From: Cryomorphaceae bacterium | Lineage (GTDB): Bacteria; Bacteroidota; Bacteroidia; Flavobacteriales; Schleiferiaceae | Length of the DNA: 64,000 bases | Direction of reading: 5' to 3' | Assembly: GCA_024639785.1 (NCBI GenBank) | Contig: JAHEGI010000021.1 | Location: 133,857 to 197,856 of the forward strand | Shown: in pieces, positions 17,493 to 26,649 of the stretch | Numbering within the stretch: the first letter of the stretch is position 1 | Layout: each line of letters begins with the position of its first letter | The notes under the pieces: generated by a model | Database searches by the model: none | What the model saw: only the letters and a program-made list of their open reading frames with translations | Told to the model about the DNA's origin: nothing | Program-made: the position numbers and the translations under genes

Positions 17493-18359
17493 ATGTCAGA
17501 AGTCAGTTCCCCCACTCCCGTCCGCAAGCCCAAATGGCTTCGGGTCAAATTACCTACGGGAGAAAATTACAAGCATGTTCGATCTCTCGTGGATCAGTAT
17601 AAGTTGCACACGATTTGTGAATCGGGACATTGTCCGAACATGGGCGAATGTTGGGGAGAGGGTACGGCAACCTTCATGATTTTAGGCAACATATGCACGC
17701 GCTCATGTGGTTTTTGCAACGTTGCGACGGGTCGGCCTCTTCCCGTGGATTGGGATGAGCCGGATCGCGTGGGTCGTTCCATCAAGCTCATGAAAGTGAA
17801 GCATGCAGTATTGACTTCGGTCGATCGGGATGACCTTCCAGATGGTGGTTCTATTCTATGGGCCGAAACCATCAAGGCGGTTCGACGCATCAGTCCAGGA
17901 ACGACGATGGAAACACTCATTCCAGACTTTCGAGGAAACGAATCCCAACTGGATCGCATTCTAGAAGCGGCTCCCGAGGTTATTTCGCACAACATGGAAA
18001 CCGTTCGACGGCTCACTCGGCAGGTCCGCATTCAAGCACAATATGACCGCAGTCTAGCTGTTTTGAAATACTTAAAAGACCATGGCGCCCATCGAACCAA
18101 AACGGGTATCATGCTTGGGCTGGGCGAAACAATCGATGAAGTGCGCGAGTCGCTCCATGAACTTCGTGAAGCGCGCGTGGATGTCGTAACCCTTGGCCAA
18201 TACTTGCAGCCAACCCCGAAGCATTTACCGGTTCAACATTTCGTTGAGCCTGAGGTTTTTCAGCAACTTGAAGTTGAAGCCAAATCCCTTGGATTCATCC
18301 ATGTAGAGTCGGGTCCGCTAGTCAGATCCAGTTATCATGCGGAAAAACACATACTGTAA
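17493..18359 (+). CDS. lipA: Lipoyl synthase
   Basis: 288 residues, radical SAM enzyme that inserts two sulfurs into octanoyl groups of 2-oxoacid dehydrogenases and GcvH. The radical SAM triad is CTRSCGFC (CxxxCxxC). The auxiliary cluster is CESGHCPNMGEC (Cx4Cx5C), and the C-terminal RSSYHAE supplies the serine ligand. All cluster ligands are present. Likely co-transcribed with ytxJ. Confidence 0.97.
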   Translation: MSEVSSPTPVRKPKWLRVKLPTGENYKHVRSLVDQYKLHTICESGHCPNMGECWGEGTATFMILGNICTRSCGFCNVATGRPLPVDWDEPDRVGRSIKLMKVKHAVLTSVDRDDLPDGGSILWAETIKAVRRISPGTTMETLIPDFRGNESQLDRILEAAPEVISHNMETVRRLTRQVRIQAQYDRSLAVLKYLKDHGAHRTKTGIMLGLGETIDEVRESLHELREARVDVVTLGQYLQPTPKHLPVQHFVEPEVFQQLEVEAKSLGFIHVESGPLVRSSYHAEKHIL

Positions 18360-18403
18360 GCGATTTACGCTGTATTTTTAACGAATTGAAAACCATCCGA
18401 ACG

Positions 18404-21400
18404 ATGCAAACACGTACGAAAATCTATATCCTTAGCTCCCTCGCTGCCGCAGCTGTCACTGCGTTTACCTTACTTCCGAATGCGACTCCAGTCGCAAAAT
18501 ACCATCCTCGGCATGCCGAAGCGGATAGGGCGATTGCAGGGACTCAAGACTATTTACACATGCTTCGTGCCAACGGAGTGACGGGCGAAATCGACCCTTC
18601 TGACGTGGCTCAAGCGTGGCAATCACTCCAAAACATGGCTTCGGCCAAGACGAGCACACTCATGTGGGACACCAAAGGTCCTGACAATATGGGTGGCCGT
18701 ACCCGAGCGCTTTTGGTGGACAAAGGGAATTCAGCCCATGTTTTTGCCGGATCCGTAGGTGGCGGTTTGTTCAAGTCTACGAACGGAGGCGCTACTTGGA
18801 ATGTCGTGAGCGATCCTGGAGCAAATCAATCGGTGGCAAGTATTACGCAAGCGTCCAATGGGGACATCTACTACGGTACGGGAGAAATTTTCTTGGGCTA
18901 CGGTGGTACAGGTCAGAATACGACGCCCAACTTTGCGGGTGGCGGTATCTATAAGTCTACCGACGGTGGGAATTCCTTCACCTTGTTGGCCTCCACACAA
19001 CCTGCCTCGGTTTCAGGCTCAGGCGACTGGGCGGCCGTAGCAGATATTGCGGCACACCCCACGGATGCCAACACGATTTATGCAGCGACCAATAGTGGCT
19101 TCAAAAAGACGACAGACGGTGGAGCTACGTGGAGCACCTTGCTCACTGGAGGAATCACAGACTTTGCCATTTCGCAGACTGGAAAGATCTTTTTGAACCG
19201 TTCAGGCCAAACCATGTATTCTTCCGACGGTACCTCTTTCACGGAGATCTCCACGCCGGTCGTGACGAGCACGAGCCTTCCCCGACGGACGGGTAGCCGC
19301 ATGCGCTATGCCATCAGTCCTCAGGATGAAAACTACGTGTATGTCATTCAAACCAATGGTAGCAAGTTAGCGGCCGTGTATCGTTCCATGGATGGGGGTA
19401 CCACGTGGGGTAAAATCGGTCAACGCGGTAACAACTTTGATCCCTTGTGTAACGGTTCAGGTACGGGTCAATATTGCCAGGGCATCTATGACTTGCTCTT
19501 CGCAATCTCCCCCACCGACAAAAATCACATCTGGTTGGGTGGAATCACCGTATGGCAGTGGCAAGAGACGCAAGGATGGAGCCAAGTGAGCACCCTGAAC
19601 AATTTTGGAGGGGGCAATCCGTTCTACTTGCACGCGGATAGCCATGAAATGATTTTTGATCCCAACAACGGAAACATCGCTTACACGTCGAATGATGGTG
19701 GCGTTTTCAAATCAACCGATGGCGGTCAAACATGGACCGAGCGCAATTTGGGCTACAACACCTTCCAATACTTTGGATTTGGCGTAGGTAAGGACCGTAA
19801 ATTGATAGGTGGTTGCCAAGATAACGGCACCTCGTATCTCGATGGGACGCTAGTTTCCGCGAATGGTGCCAAGGACGTATTTGGAGGCGATGGAGGTCAT
19901 TCAGACATCTCATGGTTGCGCCCTAAAGTCATGTTTGCCGAAACGCAGAGTGGAAATTTCTATCGCTCCGATAATGAGGGTCAATCTTGGAGTTCTTTCG
20001 CTTCTCCGGTAATGAACTTGGCAAGCCAGCGTGGTTTCCCCTTGTCGAACTGGATGATGCCCTTTGAATTATGGGAAACAAGCAATGATGTGAATTCGGA
20101 GGATACCGTTGTTTTTGAGCTACTTCCAGCCTTGCGCTCTATGGGGTATGGCGATGGAATCAAAAAGGTCTTCAAAGGCAAAATGCGCCATGGCCAAGAT
20201 GCGGCAGAGTACTTAGCCGGAACCTTTGAGGTCGTCGCTGGGCCAGTAACCTTGACGGCAGATGCCCAAGGCAACATCAGCGGACCAGATGGTTCAGGAA
20301 CTTTTGTTGCGGACTCGGGATATTTTGAAATCACCTTCACATCAGCTCCCTTGGCGGAGGTGATCATGACCTGTGATGTCTTCTTGCCCGCTGCCTCCAA
20401 CTTGACACTGCCTTCAGCTATTGGTGGTTTGCCCATCGAGGTAACGACCACTGGTGTGATGAATGTGGGTGATATCTACAAAACGCAAGACCCAGTTCAA
20501 TCGATGTTCTTTGCAGGCTTGAGCTCATGGAGTGATGCCGCTTTCCCAACGATTGGGGGTATTTGGATGACCCGCGAAGTACATCAGTTCGGAAGCACAG
20601 AGTGGTGGCAAATTGCGCACCTGGGCTATGGGACTACCCCACAGTACATGAAGATTTCTAATGATGGAAATACCTTGTTTGTAGGAACCACCAATGGTCG
20701 ACTGTACCGTATTTCAAATCTTCAGAATGCACGCACCAAGAACGAGGCAAGTATTGACTCTGTGAGCTCCTATGTGATCACAGTAGACCAAATCGGAACG
20801 TTCTCGAACCGAGTTGTTACGGGGATTGATGTGGATCCTAACGATGCCAATCGCGTAGCCGTATCCTTGGGTAACTATGGAAACACCAACTTCGTCTACG
20901 TTTCGACCAATGCGCTTTCCGCCGCTCCAAGCTTCTCTCCGAAGCAAGGAAACTTGCCAAACGTACCTGCTTATGCCGTGTCATTTGACAAGGGCAACTC
21001 GGGTCGTCTCGTGGTGGGTACCGAATGGGGAGTCTTCATGACTGATAACCTGAACTCAGGAGCCCCAACGTACACGGAGGAAAATGATGGCATGGCTCGT
21101 ATTCCAGTTTTTGAGATTGAGCAGTACCGTACCAATGAGAATTATGACCCGAATGCCGCTGGGAGCAGCGAGACGGAAGGAGACTTCTTCATTGCAACGC
21201 ACGGCCGTGGTCTTTTCCATACGACGACGACCTCAACGAGCCGACCTGTGAGCATTGTAGAACGCCCAGCAGATCAAAAAGGCTTAGCCCTTGGAGTTTA
21301 CCCAAATCCTTCTACAGACCGCATCCAAGTTCCTATGGATGGTCAAGGAGAAGTGCGAATTTCGGTGCGCACGTTGGATGGACGCGTGGTGCGCCGTATG

Positions 21401-21529
21401 GACTTGAAGCGTGTGCCTTCCGGACAAAGCACGTTGACCGTAGATGTGTCTGGCTTAGCCAAGGGCAGCTACGTGGTGACCCGTACCCAGAATGGGGAAG
21501 GAGTCAGCGAAGTCATCGTAATTCAGTAA
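18404..21529 (+). CDS. Large secreted BNR/Asp-box repeat protein with T9SS type A sorting domain
   Basis: 1041 residues. A signal peptide (KIYILSSLAAAAVTAF) precedes a sortilin/Vps10-like beta-propeller with repeated Asp boxes: STNGGATW, STDGGNSF, TTDGGATW, SMDGGTTW, STDGGQTW. A block of about 150 residues (about 540-690) without repeats interrupts the propeller. The last 80 or so residues are a type A C-terminal domain starting LGVYPNPSTDRI and ending EVIVIQ, the signal for export and surface attachment by the type IX system. Asp boxes are shared by sialidases, but no sialidase catalytic set is evident, so no enzyme name is justified. ATG 18404 is chosen over a TTG 18 bases upstream. A strong terminator follows. 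Confidence 0.85.
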   Translation: MQTRTKIYILSSLAAAAVTAFTLLPNATPVAKYHPRHAEADRAIAGTQDYLHMLRANGVTGEIDPSDVAQAWQSLQNMASAKTSTLMWDTKGPDNMGGRTRALLVDKGNSAHVFAGSVGGGLFKSTNGGATWNVVSDPGANQSVASITQASNGDIYYGTGEIFLGYGGTGQNTTPNFAGGGIYKSTDGGNSFTLLASTQPASVSGSGDWAAVADIAAHPTDANTIYAATNSGFKKTTDGGATWSTLLTGGITDFAISQTGKIFLNRSGQTMYSSDGTSFTEISTPVVTSTSLPRRTGSRMRYAISPQDENYVYVIQTNGSKLAAVYRSMDGGTTWGKIGQRGNNFDPLCNGSGTGQYCQGIYDLLFAISPTDKNHIWLGGITVWQWQETQGWSQVSTLNNFGGGNPFYLHADSHEMIFDPNNGNIAYTSNDGGVFKSTDGGQTWTERNLGYNTFQYFGFGVGKDRKLIGGCQDNGTSYLDGTLVSANGAKDVFGGDGGHSDISWLRPKVMFAETQSGNFYRSDNEGQSWSSFASPVMNLASQRGFPLSNWMMPFELWETSNDVNSEDTVVFELLPALRSMGYGDGIKKVFKGKMRHGQDAAEYLAGTFEVVAGPVTLTADAQGNISGPDGSGTFVADSGYFEITFTSAPLAEVIMTCDVFLPAASNLTLPSAIGGLPIEVTTTGVMNVGDIYKTQDPVQSMFFAGLSSWSDAAFPTIGGIWMTREVHQFGSTEWWQIAHLGYGTTPQYMKISNDGNTLFVGTTNGRLYRISNLQNARTKNEASIDSVSSYVITVDQIGTFSNRVVTGIDVDPNDANRVAVSLGNYGNTNFVYVSTNALSAAPSFSPKQGNLPNVPAYAVSFDKGNSGRLVVGTEWGVFMTDNLNSGAPTYTEENDGMARIPVFEIEQYRTNENYDPNAAGSSETEGDFFIATHGRGLFHTTTTSTSRPVSIVERPADQKGLALGVYPNPSTDRIQVPMDGQGEVRISVRTLDGRVVRRMDLKRVPSGQSTLTVDVSGLAKGSYVVTRTQNGEGVSEVIVIQ

Positions 21530-21550
21530 GGAGACCGATTTTAACGAATC

Positions 21551-21582
21551 AAAAAGCCCCGGCCATCGGCCGGGGCTTTTTT
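21551..21582. terminator. Bidirectional intrinsic terminator
   Basis: AGCCCCGGCC / GGCCGGGGCT stem with a 3-base loop, flanked by five A and six T. It serves the BNR protein gene on the plus strand and the gatB-operon lipoprotein on the minus strand. Confidence 0.9.
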
Positions 21583-21622
21583 ATATGTGTCGTCAAGAGA
21601 CAGCGCACATCCTTCGAAGCGC

Positions 21623-22366
21623 TTAACGGCGCTCGGGTTGTGCGGGGGCGTTGGCCATACGCATCACCTCTTCGGCGAAGATTTGGGCCAAAGGATGGGT
21701 AGGATGGGCCTCCAGGATAGCCATTGCGTAGGCCTGCATGACCGCCATGTCTGAGCCAGGACGGAAAATGGGCACTTGACCTACTTGCTGGAAGAAAGCG
21801 AAAACGTTAGACAGGTTGGTGCTGTCTTGGGCGATGACGGCTTGAATTTCATCGCGGTGGGCCAAATAACGGGCTTGCAATAGCTCAAAGTGGCGATTCT
21901 CACGTTCTAACATCACATCGGCGCTATCGGTACGACGATTTTGGCGAAACACATCTAAGGAATCCAAGAGGCGTGAAGAGGTCAACACAGGGCGGTAGAG
22001 CGCCAAGAGTTGCTCGCTCATGGGTGAACCGGTGAGGCTGTATTCTGTCATGGGCGTGGTGGCGTCCACGGTGCCTTCAATTTCATCGCCGGGCGCAATG
22101 CCCAAACGCAAACTGCCGCCCGTGTCAAAGAGCAAGAAGTAGAAGGTATTCAAGGTACTGTCCACCGGAAGCTCGATGGATAGGTGTCCGTCCACGATAT
22201 CCAGGGTATCAAAGGGGACGCTATGGTCTCCTTCAATGCGCACGACAATGGCTTCGGTAGCACCTTCAATGGCCAGGTTTACCTCGGCTGCATCTTTGGT
22301 GCAGGCCGTAACGGCTCCAAAGATGAACGCGGCCCATAAGGACGCTCGTAAGAACGGTTTTCTCAT
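21623..22366 (-). CDS. Lipoprotein resembling DUF4369 N-terminal domains, no thioredoxin domain
   Basis: 247 residues. Lipoprotein signal with Cys22 in AVTAC. The following 100 residues look like the beta-rich DUF4369 domain that precedes TlpA-type thioredoxin domains in Bacteroidota (DTLDIVDGHLSIELPVD, then IAPGDEIEGTVD). Then comes a helical region with many Arg/Glu/Gln, ending before any CxxC. So it resembles a TlpA-family lipoprotein that stops before the redox domain. It is the last gene of the miaA-lpxK-gatB transcript, 22 bases after gatB. Family assignment is tentative. Confidence 0.6.
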   Translation of the reverse strand: MRKPFLRASLWAAFIFGAVTACTKDAAEVNLAIEGATEAIVVRIEGDHSVPFDTLDIVDGHLSIELPVDSTLNTFYFLLFDTGGSLRLGIAPGDEIEGTVDATTPMTEYSLTGSPMSEQLLALYRPVLTSSRLLDSLDVFRQNRRTDSADVMLERENRHFELLQARYLAHRDEIQAVIAQDSTNLSNVFAFFQQVGQVPIFRPGSDMAVMQAYAMAILEAHPTHPLAQIFAEEVMRMANAPAQPERR

Positions 22367-22388
22367 AATCAAATACGTTAGCGCTGCT

Positions 22389-23846
22389 TTAGGATTCTAA
22401 CCGCTGTTGAATCAATCGGCTCGTGACTTTTGGATCTGCGGCTCCGCGGCTCCGTTTCATAACTTCTCCCATGAACAAGCCCATTAGGCCTTTCTTGCCT
22501 GCTTTGTATTCTTCTACCTTGTCGGGAAAAGCAGCCAAGGCGGCATCAACATGGGCGAGCAAGGCGTCTTCATCGGATTCCTGTAGGAGTCCATGCGTCT
22601 CGGCCAGCGCTTTGGGGTCAGAATCGGGAGCAGCGATTAATAAAGGGAATAACTGCTGGGCGGCGGCACTAAAACTTACCGTGTTGGATTCGACCAAGTG
22701 GATAAGTTTTGCCAGGCTGGCGGCAGGCATAGCCCATTGGTTCCAATCCAAGGCGCGTTCATTCAGCCAAGCTTGCACGGGCCCCATGAGCCAGTTAGCG
22801 CCCGATTTTGCGGGGCAGCCGGTGGCCAAAAGTGCTTCATAGTACAAAGCCGTCTCCTTTGATTCGGTCAATAGTTGTGCATCATAGCGACTAAGGCCCA
22901 GCTCCTCCTGGTAGCGCTTGACCAAGGCTTGAGGTAGCGGAGGCATGGATGCGGCAATAGACGCTTTAAAGGACTCAGTCACGCGCACAGGCGCCAGATC
23001 GGGCTCGATAAAGTACCGGTAATCGTTCGCGTCTTCTTTCGAACGCATCGCAGTGGTGCTGCCTTTGGTCGCATCGAAGGTCCGAGTCTCTTGAAAAAGC
23101 TGCCCTCCTGAATTCAATACTGCGCATTGACGTTCGTATTCGTAGTCAATCGCGCGCTGCACGTTTCGGAAAGAGTTTAGGTTTTTGACTTCTATTTTGG
23201 TTCCAAATTTCTCACGCCCTACTGGACGAATGGAGATATTTACATCACATCGCAACGATCCCTCCTCCATGTTGCCATCGGAGATGTCTAAGTAGCGCAC
23301 CAATTTGCGAATTTCCTGTAAGTAGAGGTAGGCCTCTTCTCCGCTTCGAAAATCCGGTTCCGAAACAATCTCCAGGAGGGGAACTCCCGCACGGTTGAGG
23401 TCCAAAAGGGTGTGGAAGGGGTCCAAGTCGTGAATCGACTTGCCCGTGTCTTCTTCCATATGAATCCGCGTGAGTCCAATCATTTTTGGAGCCATGGTTT
23501 CCGAAGAGATCCAAACGCCGCCGCCGGTACAAATGGGCGTTTCATCCTGGGTGATTTGGTAGCCTTTCGGCAAGTCGGGATAGAAGTAGTTTTTTCGAGC
23601 GTAGGCGTTGTATTCCCGAATCTGACAGCCGCATGCAAGGCCAAGGCGCACCGCGTTGCGCACAACGGCGGAATTTGCCTTGGGTAAAGTTCCGGGATGA
23701 CCCAAAGTAATAGGAGAAACTTGGCTATTCGGGGCAGCCCCATAATCATAGCCATCCGAAGAATATGCTTTGGAGCGCGTGTTCATCTGCACGTGCACTT
23801 CCAGTCCGATCACCGCCTCATAGGCCGTCACTACCGCTTCGCTCAT
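22389..23846 (-). CDS. gatB: Asp/Glu-tRNA amidotransferase subunit B
   Basis: 485 residues. GatB activates the misacylated Asp-tRNA(Asn) or Glu-tRNA(Gln) and receives ammonia from GatA. Motifs: EAVIGLEVHVQ, LGHPGTLPKAN, KNYFYPDLPKGYQI, and the C-terminal YqeY-like tail with KGLMGLFMGEVMK. ATG 23846 (MSEAVVTAYEAV) is the family start. A TACCTTTG box ends five bases upstream and lies within lpxK, so gatB can probably also be transcribed separately as a leaderless message. The start overlaps the lpxK stop (ATGA). Confidence 0.95.
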   Translation of the reverse strand: MSEAVVTAYEAVIGLEVHVQMNTRSKAYSSDGYDYGAAPNSQVSPITLGHPGTLPKANSAVVRNAVRLGLACGCQIREYNAYARKNYFYPDLPKGYQITQDETPICTGGGVWISSETMAPKMIGLTRIHMEEDTGKSIHDLDPFHTLLDLNRAGVPLLEIVSEPDFRSGEEAYLYLQEIRKLVRYLDISDGNMEEGSLRCDVNISIRPVGREKFGTKIEVKNLNSFRNVQRAIDYEYERQCAVLNSGGQLFQETRTFDATKGSTTAMRSKEDANDYRYFIEPDLAPVRVTESFKASIAASMPPLPQALVKRYQEELGLSRYDAQLLTESKETALYYEALLATGCPAKSGANWLMGPVQAWLNERALDWNQWAMPAASLAKLIHLVESNTVSFSAAAQQLFPLLIAAPDSDPKALAETHGLLQESDEDALLAHVDAALAAFPDKVEEYKAGKKGLMGLFMGEVMKRSRGAADPKVTSRLIQQRLES

Positions 23847-24919
23847 AAGGGCAAAGGTACGCGGTATCCGTGGGCCTTCCATTGGTTTTGGAGCCAAAGG
23901 AGGAAGGGATTTCGGTCCTCTCCAAAATCGGCTTCATGTGGGAGGCAATAGACGTGCACGTCGGCCCATTCATCCGGTTTGTGCTGAAGGCGCGCAAGGT
24001 CTTTTGCGGTAGTAATCACGGCATTGCAAGCGCTCTGGTACGCGTCTGACGCAATTTGGGCGCATCGAGCGGCATCGAGCGGGCTGTGGTCAGGAAAGCG
24101 TAATGTGACGGCGGCTACTCCACCTTGAACATAGCGATCTGGATGGCTGGCGAACGTCTCAAAATGCCCCGGGTCTCCAATGCCAGAAAATACGAGGGCG
24201 GTTTCATCTCCACGCCATGCGGGTGCCCCCCACCAAGGGACTGGTTCCCCCATCAATTCTTGGGCGGCAAATAGCTGTTGGTCTTTACGCAGACCGAGCC
24301 GTTGGGCAATGGCTAGGCGTTCGTGCGCATCTAAGGGGTGGGGGCATTTACTGATCAAAATGGCGGTCGCACGGCTTGCGGCAGAAGGGTCTTCTCGCAG
24401 TGGACCAGCAGGCAACACGGCGGCATCGGTATACCATTCGCCATAGGGGCAAATTAGCAGGGATACGGGGCTTCTCAAGTCCCAATGCTGAAACGCATCA
24501 TCCAAGATCACGGGGCATCGGGGCGGGAGCATGGCGAAAGCTTCGCGGCGCTTTCGGGCGACTAAAACGTGGACATCAGGCGAATGCCCGAAGACGCGTC
24601 GCACAAGGCGGGCCTCGTCTCCTACCTCTTCGGCCCGGTCTTCCAATTCCACGCGCCGACTCTCCTTGGTTTTCCGCCCATAGCCACGAGACACATAGGC
24701 TACATCCTTGACATGGGGCTGAAGTTGTTCGAGAATCCACAATGCAATGGGCGTTTTACCCGTACCTCCCGCATGTAGATTTCCCAAGGTCAGGGTGGGT
24801 TGGCTTGGGAGAAAGGGGACGATGATTTTCCATTCGTAAATGCTCCGATGGATCGCCACCGCCAGCAAGTAGAGGGGACTTAAGAATCGCCAGCGAGGGT
24901 GAGGTTGGCGGTTTTTCAT
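23843..24919 (-). CDS. lpxK: Tetraacyldisaccharide 4'-kinase
   Basis: 358 residues, membrane-associated kinase of lipid A synthesis that phosphorylates the 4' position. N-terminal hydrophobic segment (about 10-40), P-loop-like LGNLHAGGTGKTP, AYVSRGYGRK and ILDDAFQHWDL. It overlaps miaA upstream and gatB downstream by four bases each, so all three are one transcript. Confidence 0.93.
   Translation of the reverse strand: MKNRQPHPRWRFLSPLYLLAVAIHRSIYEWKIIVPFLPSQPTLTLGNLHAGGTGKTPIALWILEQLQPHVKDVAYVSRGYGRKTKESRRVELEDRAEEVGDEARLVRRVFGHSPDVHVLVARKRREAFAMLPPRCPVILDDAFQHWDLRSPVSLLICPYGEWYTDAAVLPAGPLREDPSAASRATAILISKCPHPLDAHERLAIAQRLGLRKDQQLFAAQELMGEPVPWWGAPAWRGDETALVFSGIGDPGHFETFASHPDRYVQGGVAAVTLRFPDHSPLDAARCAQIASDAYQSACNAVITTAKDLARLQHKPDEWADVHVYCLPHEADFGEDRNPFLLWLQNQWKAHGYRVPLPL
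23852..23859 (-). promoter_or_regulatory. Internal -7 box for gatB inside lpxK
   Basis: TACCTTTG, five bases from the gatB ATG, inside the last codons of lpxK. No clear -33 TTG. Confidence 0.45.
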
Positions 24920-25806
24920 GCCCTAAGGAGTTTTTCGGCGGTAGTGCCAAGTTCCACGGGGCGAACGCCCGTTTGCTTTTTAAGCCAGGTGAGCTGACGT
25001 TTGGCGTATTGACGGGTGTGGGTTGCAATCAATGAAGCTATGGATGCATCATCCGCATCCGGATGGGCATAGAATTCGCGATAACCGACCGTTTGCATGG
25101 CCGTTAATGATTTGTACGCGGCGAGATTTTCTGCTTCTTGCCGGAGGCCTTTGGCCAGCATTTGCCCACTCCGCTGCTGTATTCTTTGGGTGAGAGCTTC
25201 CATAGGGGGCCAAAGGGCGATCTCACGAAGGTCTGCGTCAAAATGCGCCTTGGCTTCTCGGCCCATCGTGCGTTGGGCTGAATAGGGCTGACCACTCAGG
25301 GTGATGACTTCTAGCGCACGGATGACACGCCTTGAATTGCTTAAATCTGCTTGTGCGGCGTAGGCTGGATCACGGCGTACAAGTTCTTGCACCAGGGCCT
25401 CTCGGTCTGTGTTCCAACGGGCCTCCAGGTCGGTGCGCACTGTCGGATCTGCCGCAGGCAAGGCATCCGTTTCATAGAGCAAGGCTTTGGCATAGAGTCC
25501 TGATCCTCCAACGATCACGAGATGTCCATGGCGTGACAGCTCTTCCTGTACAATGGGACGCGCCCATTGGGCGAAAGACATGGCGGTGAGGGGGCTGTGA
25601 ATGGAATGACTCGCAATCCCTTTGTGATGGGCAGCGGCCAATTCTTCGTCACTGGGCCGGGCAACTCCAATATTGAGTTCTTGATATACCTGGCGGGCGT
25701 CACAGTTTAATACGTTGGCTTGCAGCTTGTTGGCCAGCGCAATAGCGAGGGCCGTTTTTCCCGAGGCCGTGGGTCCATGAAGCATCCAAATGTGAGGGCG
25801 TGACAT
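24916..25806 (-). CDS. miaA: tRNA dimethylallyltransferase
   Basis: 296 residues. MiaA adds dimethylallyl to A37 of tRNAs that read U-initial codons. P-loop GPTASGKT, LNCDARQVYQ, VVGGSGLYAKALLY and the C-terminal RQYAKRQLTWLKK. The ATG at 25806 follows a TACCTTCG box by four bases. A longer in-frame start would overlap the divergent gene at 25856 and lacks family support. Confidence 0.95.
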   Translation of the reverse strand: MSRPHIWMLHGPTASGKTALAIALANKLQANVLNCDARQVYQELNIGVARPSDEELAAAHHKGIASHSIHSPLTAMSFAQWARPIVQEELSRHGHLVIVGGSGLYAKALLYETDALPAADPTVRTDLEARWNTDREALVQELVRRDPAYAAQADLSNSRRVIRALEVITLSGQPYSAQRTMGREAKAHFDADLREIALWPPMEALTQRIQQRSGQMLAKGLRQEAENLAAYKSLTAMQTVGYREFYAHPDADDASIASLIATHTRQYAKRQLTWLKKQTGVRPVELGTTAEKLLRA

Positions 25807-25810
25807 ACTA

Positions 25811-25818
25811 CGAAGGTA
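25811..25818 (-). promoter_or_regulatory. -7 box of miaA
   Basis: TACCTTCG (one mismatch to TAnnTTTG), four bases before the ATG. A candidate box for the divergent gene, TAACTTGG (25839-25846), lies 20 bases away. Confidence 0.45.
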
Positions 25819-25855
25819 AATCCTCTGCGAGTTCTTCGTAACTTGGATATACGGC

Positions 25856-26155
25856 ATGGAAAAGATCATCTCAATACAGCGCGAGGAATTGAGTCAAAGG
25901 ACTCTAGGCAAGGCACCTTTGTTGGCTGAAGAAGATCGTCATGCTCGGTGGAAATCGCTGCACAAGGCTACCTTCGTGGGCAACCTGCGGGAGGAAAAAG
26001 TGCTCATCTTTCTTCAAAGTGAAGCGGAAGCGGTATATCGTGTAGAGACCACCTTGTGGGCCTGTACACCGGAGTGGGCCGTTTTCAAAGATGGCTTACG
26101 GATTCCAGTGGATGCGATTGTGCGCGTCGAATTTTACCAGGCATCGGAGGAGTAG
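25856..26155 (+). CDS. Conserved hypothetical protein, 99 residues
   Basis: No domain that I can name. It is soluble and charged, with no signal peptide; the middle has GKAPLLAEEDRHARWKSLHKA and the end IPVDAIVRVEF. My impression is that similar 100-residue proteins sit next to miaA in other Flavobacteriales; this is memory, not a search. It is divergent from miaA, and its 3' end overlaps the end of the convergent pRiA4b-like gene by 22 bases. Confidence 0.65.
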   Translation: MEKIISIQREELSQRTLGKAPLLAEEDRHARWKSLHKATFVGNLREEKVLIFLQSEAEAVYRVETTLWACTPEWAVFKDGLRIPVDAIVRVEFYQASEE

Positions 26156-26649
26156 CCGTCGAGATCTTCCTCGTCAAAGCCATACTCATCTTCTTCTTCA
26201 TCCTCATCGTCGGCATAAGCCAGCCCGCCTTCCCCTGCGAATTCGGGATCTGGAGCCTCTTTAGGTCGGTCGCCATAGGATAAGGTGACCTGCGCTTGGT
26301 CTTGGTCCCCCTCGTCTTGACGCACAAATTCAATCATAAAGGTCCACATGGCTAGGAAGTCGTAGACAAAAATCAGACGCTTCCCTGGGCTGCCCAAAAT
26401 GCGATCGAGGACATGGTCGCTCATGGCGCCTAAACCATTGGGGTCCATGGCAATGAGCGGAATTTCATCTAATTGTGTCCATTGATCATCCGTGGTGTAG
26501 AAGGAAGCCATTTGGCCTGCTTCTAATCGGTAGGCCGCGGCCACGGCATGGTGCAAATCCTCTAAGCTCGCCGCACTATCAATGGCGATATCACGAAATA
26601 CATCATCCGGACAATGTAAAATGGCGCGAAGGGTCAAACGTGTTTTCAT
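26134..26649 (-). CDS. pRiA4b ORF-3-like / IS1096 passenger TnpR-type protein
   Basis: 171 residues with MASFYTTDDQW, the LDRILGSPGKRLIFVYDF core and a long acidic C-terminal tail (DDEDEEEDEYGFDEEDL). This matches the plasmid pRiA4b ORF-3 family, labelled in Bacteroidota as IS1096 element passenger TnpR family. The name is historical. No transposase, terminal repeat or resolvase catalytic serine is visible, and the gene is coupled by ATGA to the cca gene, so I regard it as a chromosomal housekeeping gene of unknown role. Confidence 0.75.
   Translation of the reverse strand: MKTRLTLRAILHCPDDVFRDIAIDSAASLEDLHHAVAAAYRLEAGQMASFYTTDDQWTQLDEIPLIAMDPNGLGAMSDHVLDRILGSPGKRLIFVYDFLAMWTFMIEFVRQDEGDQDQAQVTLSYGDRPKEAPDPEFAGEGGLAYADDEDEEEDEYGFDEEDLDGYSSDAW

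Noticed and set aside
18404-21529. Calling the BNR protein a sialidase
   Set aside because: Asp boxes alone do not define the enzyme; I could not find the Arg triad or the catalytic Asp/Tyr/Glu arrangement.
26134-26649. IS1096 passenger / TnpR name as evidence for a transposon
   Set aside because: No transposase, inverted ends or target duplication around the gene, and it is translationally coupled to cca in an ordinary operon.
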